64,000 nt of DNA from JBAXTE01 sp037130365 (GTDB lineage Bacteria > Bacteroidota > Bacteroidia > Bacteroidales > WCHB1-69), in contig JBAXTE010000013.1 of NCBI GenBank assembly GCA_037130365.1, positions 29,559-93,558 of the forward strand, read 5' to 3'. The notes beneath the pieces are model-generated. The model saw only the letters and a program-made list of their open reading frames with translations, ran no database searches and had not been told where the DNA came from. This document shows, piece by piece, positions 54,971 to 62,745 of this stretch (position 1 is its first letter; each line of letters opens with the position of its first letter). A program made the position numbers and the translations under genes.

Positions 54971-55067
54971 GACTTATAAACCTTGAACTTATAAACAAAA
55001 AAGTTAATAGAGGCATCCAACCTTTTCTGTTTAGTAAGAAAAACCTTATAATTTATTAAATAATTAC

Positions 55068-55075
55068 TATATTTG
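55068..55075 (+). promoter_or_regulatory. -7 promoter element of comEC
   Basis: TATATTTG lies 20 bases before the comEC start codon. Confidence 0.5.
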
Positions 55076-55095
55076 CGATTGAAAAAATTGCGTAT

Positions 55096-57186
55096 ATGTT
55101 CCAAAAATACCCACTTCTTCGTGTAATTATACCGTTTATTATCGGAGTAGCATGTTTTATCACTTTCCATGATCAATTTGACAGGGCAATATTTGGAATC
55201 ATTTCAATATGTTTATTGGCAACTACTATCATCAGCTGGAATTGGGTTTCTTTTAAGTATAGGATAATTAGAGGAATTTTCTTACAGCTTTCTATCTTTT
55301 TTATTGCTTTTACATATACTGGGATTTACCAAGAGAATGCATTTTCATTGCCATCAAATATTGCTAACGACACTACAACTTATATTGCAAAAATTATAGA
55401 TCCACCGGTAGAAAAGCAGCGGTCAATTAAACTAACACTTTTGATTTCACAATATAAGAATGGCGAAAAACTAATAACAACCAATGAGAAGTGCTTGATT
55501 TATGTATACAAAGACTCACTTTCTCAAGCATTAGAATATGGCGATGAAATCATGTTCCGAACTCAATTAAAGTCAGTTCCTTCGCCATTAAATCCCGATG
55601 AATTTAACTACCAAAAATCACTTTGGAATAAAGGAATTAGATTTCAATCTTATCTTGAAGGATTTAGTTGGCAAAAAATCGGATCTGATAAGGGTAATTT
55701 CATAATGAGCATGGCTTTTCAACTTCGCAATAAGTTTCTCAAAATCCTTACAGAATACAAAATGGATAATGCCGATTATGGGGTAGCTGCAGCCATTTTG
55801 TTAGGTTACGACGAAAAATTAGATCCTGAATTATCTTCCCACTACTCAGGCGCTGGAGTTACGCATGTGTTATGTGTTTCGGGGATGCACGTAGGAGTTG
55901 TATATATGATTCTGAATTTTTTTCTAGTATTTTTAGATAAAAAACAGAGTACAAAGATTTTAAAAGCAATTTTACTGTTGGGTTTTGTTTGGCTTTATTC
56001 AGCAATTACTGGACTTTCGCCTTCGGTATTACGCTCTGCAGCAATGTTTTCATTTATTATTATTGGAAGTTCACTGAAACAAAAAGTAAACACATATCAT
56101 AGCTTGATGGCCTCTTTGCTGTTTTTAATCCTCCTCGATCCATTTGTGATTTTCAATTTAGGATTGCAACTCTCCTACTTTGCTGTTTTTGGTATAGTTT
56201 GGCTTCAACGACCTATCCATAATTTATGGATTCCAAAATATAAATGGGTTGATTCTGTGTGGCAATTAATTACAGTTTCCCTAGCTGCACAAATTTTAAC
56301 CACGCCAATCTCAATTTTCTATTTTCATCAATTTCCAAATTACTTTATACTCTCAAATTTGTTGGTGGTATTTGTATCTACGTTGGTCATTTATCTGGGT
56401 GTTGCAGTTTTGGTAGTTTCGTTTTGGCATTGGTTGTCTAATTTAATCGCTTATATAATGATTTGGATGATTAAGTTAATGAATTTTCTGACCATAAGTA
56501 TCAGCGATTTGCCTGGTGCGCAAACTGCCAATATCGATTTGGGGTTTTATTCGATGATAGTACTCTATTTGTTTATCCTGTTTACTTGCGTGATGTTGGT
56601 TTCAAGAAATAAAAACCTGATATGGAGCTCATTAAGTTTTGTAATTATTTTTATTTCGATGTTGATATTTGATAATTTTCAAGAGATGAAATCAAATCAA
56701 ATGGTAATATATTCCCTTAATAAGCGCACAATTATCGATATTAAGTCCTCAAACAAAATGATTACACTTTGTGATTCTGCAACTTATGTAAACAAAGAAT
56801 ATCTCAATTATCAAGTAAAAACCCATCGAGTGGCTCAAGGAGTTGTTCCCGACTCGGTTTTGATGTTAACCAATCAAATGTTGTTTAACCGTGATGTTAT
56901 TCATATTCAAAACCATTTTGCCCAAATCGGAAATAAACGAATTGCTTTTGTAAATGAACTAATTTATGCCGATTCCCTAAATCCAATCAATGTTGATTTT
57001 GCTCTAGTTTATGGGAATCCAAAGCTAAAAATGGGATACGCCTATCGTGGCATAAAAGCAAAAACTTGGGTGTTTGATGCCTCAAATTCAAGCTATAAAG
57101 TCCAAAAGTGGCAACACGAGTGCGATAGTTTACATTTAAAAAGTTATTCCATTGCTTCGGAAGGCGCTTTAATCTTGGATTTTTAA
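55096..57186 (+). CDS. comEC: ComEC/Rec2-family DNA-uptake channel
   Basis: The 696-residue protein has an N-terminal DUF4131-like region (about 1-210: two membrane segments, then a soluble beta-rich part with YGDEIMFRTQLKSVPSPLNPDEFNYQKSLW). The ComEC competence domain follows with about eight membrane helices (VTHVLCVSGMHVGVVYMIL near 254-273 and GLSPSVLRSAAMFSFI near 305). ComEC forms the inner-membrane pore for single-stranded DNA uptake. The C-terminal 130 residues are not a recognisable metallo-beta-lactamase domain, as is usual for Bacteroidota versions. Only this competence gene is here. A family 1 repeat begins two bases after its stop codon. Confidence 0.88.
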   Translation: MFQKYPLLRVIIPFIIGVACFITFHDQFDRAIFGIISICLLATTIISWNWVSFKYRIIRGIFLQLSIFFIAFTYTGIYQENAFSLPSNIANDTTTYIAKIIDPPVEKQRSIKLTLLISQYKNGEKLITTNEKCLIYVYKDSLSQALEYGDEIMFRTQLKSVPSPLNPDEFNYQKSLWNKGIRFQSYLEGFSWQKIGSDKGNFIMSMAFQLRNKFLKILTEYKMDNADYGVAAAILLGYDEKLDPELSSHYSGAGVTHVLCVSGMHVGVVYMILNFFLVFLDKKQSTKILKAILLLGFVWLYSAITGLSPSVLRSAAMFSFIIIGSSLKQKVNTYHSLMASLLFLILLDPFVIFNLGLQLSYFAVFGIVWLQRPIHNLWIPKYKWVDSVWQLITVSLAAQILTTPISIFYFHQFPNYFILSNLLVVFVSTLVIYLGVAVLVVSFWHWLSNLIAYIMIWMIKLMNFLTISISDLPGAQTANIDLGFYSMIVLYLFILFTCVMLVSRNKNLIWSSLSFVIIFISMLIFDNFQEMKSNQMVIYSLNKRTIIDIKSSNKMITLCDSATYVNKEYLNYQVKTHRVAQGVVPDSVLMLTNQMLFNRDVIHIQNHFAQIGNKRIAFVNELIYADSLNPINVDFALVYGNPKLKMGYAYRGIKAKTWVFDASNSSYKVQKWQHECDSLHLKSYSIASEGALILDF

Positions 57187-57188
57187 TA

Positions 57189-57320
57189 TTATACCAATAC
57201 TTATTTCAAAATAGTCCAATGGACATTTTGAAATTTAGTATGGTTTAATGCACGATGCTAATATGAACTATTGATTTTTTTTTGAATTATTGGACTAAAT
57301 CATATTAGCATACGGTATTA
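57189..57320. repeat. Palindromic intergenic repeat, family 1 (132 bp), reference copy
   Basis: From TTATACC to GGTATTA. The left half is a hairpin: ACCAATACTTATTTCAAA pairs with TTTGAAATTTAGTATGGT around AGTCCAATGGAC. The right half carries TTAGCATACGG. It aligns along its full length with the reverse complement of 18027-18160. Confidence 0.8.
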
Positions 57321-57373
57321 TTGGTGGGCCAAAAACAATCTTCAATGTATTTTTTTTATTCTAGAAAAATCAT

Positions 57374-57381
57374 TAATTTTG
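57374..57381 (+). promoter_or_regulatory. -7 promoter element setting the start of the small secreted protein
   Basis: TAATTTTG overlaps a TTG at 57379. This favours the ATG at 57406 as the start of the next gene. Confidence 0.4.
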
Positions 57382-57405
57382 AACCCAACAAACCATAACA
57401 TTACC

Positions 57406-57885
57406 ATGAAACAATTACTCATCATTCTCCTTTTATGCTTCGGATTTACAGAATTATTCGGTCAAGATTTAGCCGATACGATTGTAGTTAAAGAAGGTAT
57501 TAAAACCACTTTTTTTCAAAATGGAAAAGCGATACCTCCGTACAACCTTAAAAAAATCACAGAATCAAACAATGCGGCTTACGAAGAAATGGTTGCAGCT
57601 AATTTGAATTATAAATTTTCATATTTTTTCCAATTTGCTGGAGGAGCGTTAGTAGGTTTTCCAATCGGGACTGCTATAGGCGGAGGCAACCCAAAATGGT
57701 ATTTGGCAGGAATTGGTGCAGTCCTTATATTTGCCTCCATTCCATTTTCAATTGAATATGCAGAGCATGGAAAAAAAGGAGCCCAAATTTACAATGATGG
57801 TTTGAAAAAAACCTCAATGATTAACCATTTTGATGTTAATTTTGGACTTTCAGCGCAAGGTTTAGGAATGAAGATAAACTTTTGA
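57406..57885 (+). CDS. Small secreted or membrane protein of unknown function
   Basis: Starting at ATG 57406 the product has 159 residues with a signal peptide (MKQLLIILLLCFGFTELFGQ). The middle region has two hydrophobic segments: the first with small residues, FQFAGGALVGFPIGTAIGGG, the second WYLAGIGAVLIFASIPFSIEY. A short C-terminal beta-like tail follows (FDVNFGLSAQGLGMKINF), like the last strand of an outer-membrane protein. It was not matched to a family. It may sit in the envelope. No neighbours are co-transcribed with it. Confidence 0.5.
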   Translation: MKQLLIILLLCFGFTELFGQDLADTIVVKEGIKTTFFQNGKAIPPYNLKKITESNNAAYEEMVAANLNYKFSYFFQFAGGALVGFPIGTAIGGGNPKWYLAGIGAVLIFASIPFSIEYAEHGKKGAQIYNDGLKKTSMINHFDVNFGLSAQGLGMKINF

Positions 57886-57990
57886 TTTATTTCTAAAATT
57901 AGATTTTTTTACTTTCCATAATTGTTGAAATTTTGATAGAAAGTTAGAGACCACGTAAGTAAAATCATACTTTAAAAAACTAAATTGAAA

Positions 57991-58234
57991 GGTTGTGTTT
58001 TAAAACAATGTGGAAAAACTTTTACTTAAATAATTAGCTGTATTTCTTGCCCGTAGGGCATTTATATCAATAAAAAAAACTATCCATATGTTTTGAATTT
58101 CCCGTAGGGAATTAACCATATTTATCAAAAGGGGTTAATGCCCTACGGGCAAACAGTCTTTTTGGATAGTGATTTTTTTATTGATATTTAAGCCCTATGG
58201 GCTAGAAGAGGCCACAATATTCTAAAACATAACC
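57991..58234. repeat. 244-bp nested palindrome with GCCCGTAGGGC hairpins
   Basis: The outer arms (57991-58013 and 58212-58234) are imperfect inverted repeats. The next arms, GCCCGTAGGGC at 58049 to CTATCC at 58085 and the complement GGATAG to GCCCTATGGGC (58163-58202), are nearly complementary. The centre has two more CCCGTAGGG-type hairpins (58099-58111, 58140-58150). It looks like a MITE-like or RNA-folding element. There is no coding capacity. Confidence 0.75.
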
Positions 58235-58336
58235 AATTAAAATAAACTGTCCCAAAACATAGGACAGTTGAAAATGAAAGCTGAAAATGGTAAAATGAAA
58301 GAAAGATTTCTGGCAGAAAAATTCAATGTTTATTGT
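58235..58336. other. Spacer upstream of the YhcG-like gene
   Basis: About 100 bases with no gene; it carries a short GAAAATG-type repeat and leads to the promoter at 58337. Confidence 0.35.
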
Positions 58337-58344
58337 TATATTTG
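58337..58344 (+). promoter_or_regulatory. -7 promoter element of the YhcG-like gene
   Basis: TATATTTG lies 96 bases before the ATG at 58441. Confidence 0.45.
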
Positions 58345-58440
58345 CTAAATATTAAGAACGCCTATTTGCTCTGGTTTAAAATTCCCAAAACCATAGCTTT
58401 TGATGTTTTACAGATTGATTTAACCTGAAAAATTACACCG

Positions 58441-59463
58441 ATGAATAAACTTATAAACAGTATCTCATATGCCGATTGGCTAAAAGGAGTTAAAGAACGT
58501 ATTCGGTTAGCCAGAATCAAGGTTGCATTGGCTGCAAACAGTGAATTATTGAGCTTTTATTGGGATTTGGGTAAGATGATTGCCGATAAGCAAACAGAAA
58601 CAAAATGGGGCGATAAAATTATTGAGCAGGTTTCTAAAGACTTGAAGCGTGAGTTTCCTGATATGCAAGGGTTGTCAACCTCCAATCTTAAATACTGCAA
58701 AAGGTTTTATCTGTTCTATCACTCTTCAATTGGTCAACAACCTGTTGACCAATTACCATGGGGTCATAATATATTGATATTCACCAAGTCCAAAGATATA
58801 TCCGAAGCTGGTTTTTATATTCAGCAGACCATGGAAAATAATTGGAGCAGAGATGTTTTAGCTTTGCAAATCAAGACCAATTTATTTGCAAGACAAGGTC
58901 ATGCAATCTCAAATTTTAAAAGCACCTTGCCTTTGCCCATGTCCGATTTGGCAGAGCAAACCCTAAAAGACCCATATATTTTCGATTTCATGGCACTGGC
59001 TCGACCATATAATGAAAAAGATATTGAAAATCAATTGATTAATCATGTAACAAAGTTTTTATTGGAATTGGGTAAAGGTTTTGCTTTTGTTGGTCAACAA
59101 TACCATTTAGAAATTGCAGACAATGATTATTACATAGACCTTCTGTTTTATCACATAAAATTGAAATGTTATGTGGTTATAGAGCTGAAAAATACCAAAT
59201 TTATCCCCGAATATGCTGGCAAACTCAACTTTTATCTTTCGGCCGTTGATTCGTTATTAAAAACAGACCTCGATAGCCCCACTATCGGGTTGCTCTTATG
59301 CAGAGACAAAAATAATATTGAAGCTGAATTTGCGTTGAGAGACATGAATAAACCAATGGGAATCAGCGAATTTCAGTTTACTGAAATCCTACCCGACAAT
59401 TTAAAATCGAGTTTGCCTTCAATCGAAGAGATTGAAAACGAATTGAAAAATAATGGGGATTGA
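58441..59463 (+). CDS. YhcG/DUF1016-family PDDEXK nuclease
   Basis: The 340-residue protein has the two-part YhcG layout. The N-terminal region (about 10-165) opens YADWLKGVKERIRLARIKVALAAN and carries the SNLKYCKRFYLFY helix typical of DUF1016. The C-terminal PD-(D/E)xK nuclease domain (about 185-320) has YIDLLFYHIKLKCYVVIELKN, in which the Asp near 232 and the Glu-x-Lys near 248-250 form the expected catalytic set. Family members occur in defence islands and near type I restriction genes; the target is not settled. It is monocistronic, between a nested palindrome and the methylase/HNH operon, which has its own promoter. Confidence 0.82.
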   Translation: MNKLINSISYADWLKGVKERIRLARIKVALAANSELLSFYWDLGKMIADKQTETKWGDKIIEQVSKDLKREFPDMQGLSTSNLKYCKRFYLFYHSSIGQQPVDQLPWGHNILIFTKSKDISEAGFYIQQTMENNWSRDVLALQIKTNLFARQGHAISNFKSTLPLPMSDLAEQTLKDPYIFDFMALARPYNEKDIENQLINHVTKFLLELGKGFAFVGQQYHLEIADNDYYIDLLFYHIKLKCYVVIELKNTKFIPEYAGKLNFYLSAVDSLLKTDLDSPTIGLLLCRDKNNIEAEFALRDMNKPMGISEFQFTEILPDNLKSSLPSIEEIENELKNNGD

Positions 59464-59547
59464 ATCCCAAAATAAAACTATGATTGTGCTGTAAATTAGC
59501 TATATTTAGACAATCAATAATTTATACATTCAAACAAATAAAGTTTG

Positions 59548-59555
59548 TATATTTG
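59548..59555 (+). promoter_or_regulatory. -7 promoter element of the TPR/methylase/HNH operon
   Basis: TATATTTG lies 35 bases before the ATG at 59591. The three genes that follow are spaced by 14 and -4 bases, so one promoter should drive them all. Confidence 0.5.
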
Positions 59556-59590
59556 TGGAGAATAACTCATAATTCCAAGTAAAAAATAAG

Positions 59591-61561
59591 ATGCAGATAA
59601 TTCATAAATTAGATGACTTTTTATTTACAATCTTCCCAGAATTAACGGGGGGGGGGGGTAAACACCTAATAATCAGTGTTTTAGAAAAACACTATACCTA
59701 CGGTCCATATAAGCCAAAAATTACCATCGAAAACGATTGGGTAATTATCGAAATTGACACCCCAACTATTGTTTCCCAAGAAGCCGATTACCAAAAAGCG
59801 GTTGCTCTTTGCGAAAAAGGTAGATTTCATGAAGCAAAGCCGATTCTTGTAAAATTAATCGAAAAAAATCCCACAATCTCAGAATACCATCGTATTTTGG
59901 GTCAGATTTATTCTGATGAAGGCAATCAAGATGAAGCCATAAACTGTTTAATTGATGCATTGCGTTGGGATTCAAAAAACGGTTGGGCTTTAATTATGAT
60001 GGGAAATATCTTTGCCAAATTCAAAGAAAATATTCCCGTGGCCATGAAATATTATAACCAAGCGTTGGTTGCCAATGTGAATGATTTTATAAGTTTAACC
60101 AATATTGGATATCTTTTATTTCAACAAAACCAATTCGATGATTCTAAAAAATATTTATCGAAAGCACTTGAGTTGAACCCCAATTATGCCAATGCTCATT
60201 TTACCCTTGCATACGTTGCTCAAAAGGAAAATGATTTGTTGACTGCTTTTAACCAAGCGATTGAAGTATTAAAAAATTGCAATAAAAAAGATGTAATATT
60301 CAACAATGCATTGAAATTTGCTGTTGAAATTGCTACAGAATTTGCAACTTCGGAGATTGGCAACAAACTAAATAGTGCTTATCGTGCAAAACTTGAACAT
60401 GAAGGCAATACCGAAATTGACATTGTTGAAGACAATGAAATTCTAGTTGCCGCAAAAATTGAGTTTGCCGAAAACTACAGTAGAGCCAAGCACATTTTAC
60501 GTTTCAAATCAAAATATCCCGCAGTTGAACATTTGATTATGCACGAATTAGTGCATCTGGATTTTGTAATTGCCGCTCGTAAGGAGGACATGAATCAACT
60601 GTTTGTCGCTAATCAACAACATAAAGCTGAATTTATAAAAAGACTTGAACCCACAATCAAGAAGTTTCAAAAAATGGGACTTTCCGAAAGTTCAATTGCA
60701 ACTTACTGTACAGGGCTTTTTGAAGGGATTAATCGTCAAATATTTAATGCTCCTATCGATTTGTTTATCGAGAACTTTCTATACAACGAATATCCAGAAT
60801 TGCGACCATATCAGTTTCTGTCGCTGTATGCCTTAATTCAAGAGGGATTAGCTGCTGTAACTGATAAAAAATCCATTGAACTTTCACCCAAAGACATTTT
60901 ATCGATAAGCAAAATTTTAAACCTTCAAAATGCAATGCAATTCAAGGATTTGTTTGGAATTGATTTCATTAAGGAGTTTAATGCTACATCAATTGAACTT
61001 AAACAAGCACAAGATTTTTATCACGAATATTTGCAATATAAAGACGATAAAGTTGCATCCGAAGAGTACGAATTAGTTTTACATTGGGCAGAAGACTTAA
61101 AACTTGATAACTGTTTTGAATTAGTTGATGAATCGGATTTTCATACAAAACGCAAAAATATCGATAATTTACTAGCATCTATTGAATCAGATCCCTTTGA
61201 TTTGGATTCCAACGACTTATATAAAAAGCGAGATATGGAAAAGTTCCAAAAATCGCAAAAAGAGATTGGAACCAATATGGCTGTTGTGATGTTTATGGTG
61301 GATGCCTTGAATTATTTCAATGAAATGCCCGTAGAGGAAATTAAGAAAATTGCTTTCGATATTGCCATGATGGGCACTCAAGGCTACAGTCCCGACCAAG
61401 ATAATTATTCCATTAGTTCTATTCCAAACAAACTATTTTCGGGCTATCACATTTTGGCTTATTACTACGTGAGTTGGATGTTGGCGATGCCAGAAAGCAT
61501 AAAAGAGTTGAGTTTGCCTTTTGAAAAGGAATTTGAATTGGCTTTGGGATTTAAAAATTAA
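59591..61561 (+). CDS. TPR protein with HExxH metallopeptidase-like motif and poly-G tract
   Basis: The 656-residue protein has four or so TPR repeats at about residues 58-215 (AVALCEKGRFHEAKPILVKL, then YHRILGQIYSDEGNQDEAIN, then GYLLFQQNQFDDSKKYLSKA). A central helical region includes LIMHELVHLDF, an HExxH motif with H318 and H322, as in zinc metallopeptidases. A third ligand cannot be named. The C-terminal half is helical and unassigned. Twelve G in a row (59647-59658) encode Gly20-23 near the start. It heads the operon with the methyltransferase and the DUF262-HNH gene, 14 bases before the next start. I do not recognise a family for the full-length protein. Confidence 0.65.
   Translation: MQIIHKLDDFLFTIFPELTGGGGKHLIISVLEKHYTYGPYKPKITIENDWVIIEIDTPTIVSQEADYQKAVALCEKGRFHEAKPILVKLIEKNPTISEYHRILGQIYSDEGNQDEAINCLIDALRWDSKNGWALIMMGNIFAKFKENIPVAMKYYNQALVANVNDFISLTNIGYLLFQQNQFDDSKKYLSKALELNPNYANAHFTLAYVAQKENDLLTAFNQAIEVLKNCNKKDVIFNNALKFAVEIATEFATSEIGNKLNSAYRAKLEHEGNTEIDIVEDNEILVAAKIEFAENYSRAKHILRFKSKYPAVEHLIMHELVHLDFVIAARKEDMNQLFVANQQHKAEFIKRLEPTIKKFQKMGLSESSIATYCTGLFEGINRQIFNAPIDLFIENFLYNEYPELRPYQFLSLYALIQEGLAAVTDKKSIELSPKDILSISKILNLQNAMQFKDLFGIDFIKEFNATSIELKQAQDFYHEYLQYKDDKVASEEYELVLHWAEDLKLDNCFELVDESDFHTKRKNIDNLLASIESDPFDLDSNDLYKKRDMEKFQKSQKEIGTNMAVVMFMVDALNYFNEMPVEEIKKIAFDIAMMGTQGYSPDQDNYSISSIPNKLFSGYHILAYYYVSWMLAMPESIKELSLPFEKEFELALGFKN
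59647..59658 (+). repeat. Homopolymer of 12 G in a coding region
   Basis: The frame reads ACG GGG GGG GGG GGT AAA. With 13 G the frame meets TAA directly after the tract; with 11 G it meets TAA three codons after the tract. In AT-rich DNA such a tract is very unlikely by chance and is a classic slipped-strand mutation site. It lies 57 bases from the start codon. Confidence 0.9.
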
Positions 61562-61575
61562 ATAAAATTAAACTT

Positions 61576-62745
61576 ATGGCAAATAGCAATCTGACTAATG
61601 CGAGAAACGCAAAGAATGATGAGTTTTATACGCAATACCACGATATACAAAAAGAAATTGAAGCTTATTTAGAATTTGATTCTAATGTTTTTCGTGGCAA
61701 GACAGTCCTCTTGCCTTGTGACGACCCTGAATGGAGCAACTTTACTAAATTTTTTGCACAGAATTTTGTGCGTTTTGGACTTAAAAAATTAATAAGCACA
61801 AGTTATGCTCCTGACAGCAAATTATATAAAAACTACTATCAACCTACTCTTTTTGAAGTTAACGACCCTCAATTTGACGAGTATAAAACTAAGAAAAATG
61901 GCAAAATATTCACATTAACAAAAGATAAGTCAGGAGACGGGAAAATAGATGTAAACGACTTAGAGTGGAAATACTTAGAGGGTGATGGTGATTTTAATAG
62001 TAAAGAAATAAAAATGTTGAGGGATGAATCAGATATTATTATTACAAATCCACCTTTTTCATTGTTTCGGGACTTTTTAGCGTGGGTTGTTGAGGCAGAA
62101 AAACAGTTTTTAATAATTGGTAATATGAATGCCATTACTTACAAAGAACTATTCCCACATATTAAAGAAAACAAAGTTTGGTTAGGTGCTACCAACTTTA
62201 ATAAAGGGATGTATTTTAAAGTTCCTTCTGATTTTGTTTATGCAGATACTTATAAATTTGAAAAAGAACAAAACGGAGCAAAAGTCAATCGTGTTCCAGG
62301 AGTTTGTTGGTTTACAAATATTGACCACGGTAGACGACATCAACCAATGCCACTAATGACAATGGAGGATAATTTGAAATTCAGTAAACACAAAGAAATT
62401 AAAGGCAAAGATTCATACGACCTATACGACAACTATGATGCTATTGATATTTCATTCACTGATGCTATACCAAGCGACCACAATGGCGTAATGGGTGTGC
62501 CTATTACCTTTCTTGATAAATATTCGCCTGAACAATTTGAGATTGTTGGTATGTGTGAAAATGAAGACCTTTATAAATTAAAAACTAAAAACTATACAAC
62601 AGCCGAATGTAAGCAAGCATACTTAGATAAATTCGGTATAAAAGGAACTTATGATTTGAATGCAAGTGGTGTAGTTTTAAGGGATGGACTATTGGAAAAA
62701 GTCTATCAAAGAGTACTCATTAAACACAGGAAAAATAATAAATGA
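61576..62745 (+). CDS. EcoRI-type adenine-specific DNA methyltransferase
   Basis: The 389-residue protein opens with NARNAKNDEFYTQYHDIQKE, typical of the adenine-specific methyltransferase EcoRI family. TVLLPCDDPEWSNF (about 44) fits the SAM-binding part. The catalytic motif NPPF sits near residues 157-160, in IIITNPPFSLFRDFLAWVVE. It should transfer a methyl group to adenine N6 in a short, unknown site. Its stop overlaps the next start in an ATGA, so the two are translationally coupled. The partner is not an EcoRI-like nuclease but a DUF262-HNH protein, which is the notable point. Confidence 0.85.
   Translation: MANSNLTNARNAKNDEFYTQYHDIQKEIEAYLEFDSNVFRGKTVLLPCDDPEWSNFTKFFAQNFVRFGLKKLISTSYAPDSKLYKNYYQPTLFEVNDPQFDEYKTKKNGKIFTLTKDKSGDGKIDVNDLEWKYLEGDGDFNSKEIKMLRDESDIIITNPPFSLFRDFLAWVVEAEKQFLIIGNMNAITYKELFPHIKENKVWLGATNFNKGMYFKVPSDFVYADTYKFEKEQNGAKVNRVPGVCWFTNIDHGRRHQPMPLMTMEDNLKFSKHKEIKGKDSYDLYDNYDAIDISFTDAIPSDHNGVMGVPITFLDKYSPEQFEIVGMCENEDLYKLKTKNYTTAECKQAYLDKFGIKGTYDLNASGVVLRDGLLEKVYQRVLIKHRKNNK

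Noticed and set aside
54643..55176. Three overlapping minus-strand open frames upstream of comEC
   Set aside because: They translate low-complexity tandem repeats (Gln-Pro-Ile-Asn) and hairpins, and cover the comEC promoter.
55096..57186. ComEC with metallo-beta-lactamase domain
   Set aside because: No HxHxDH motif in the C-terminal 130 residues.
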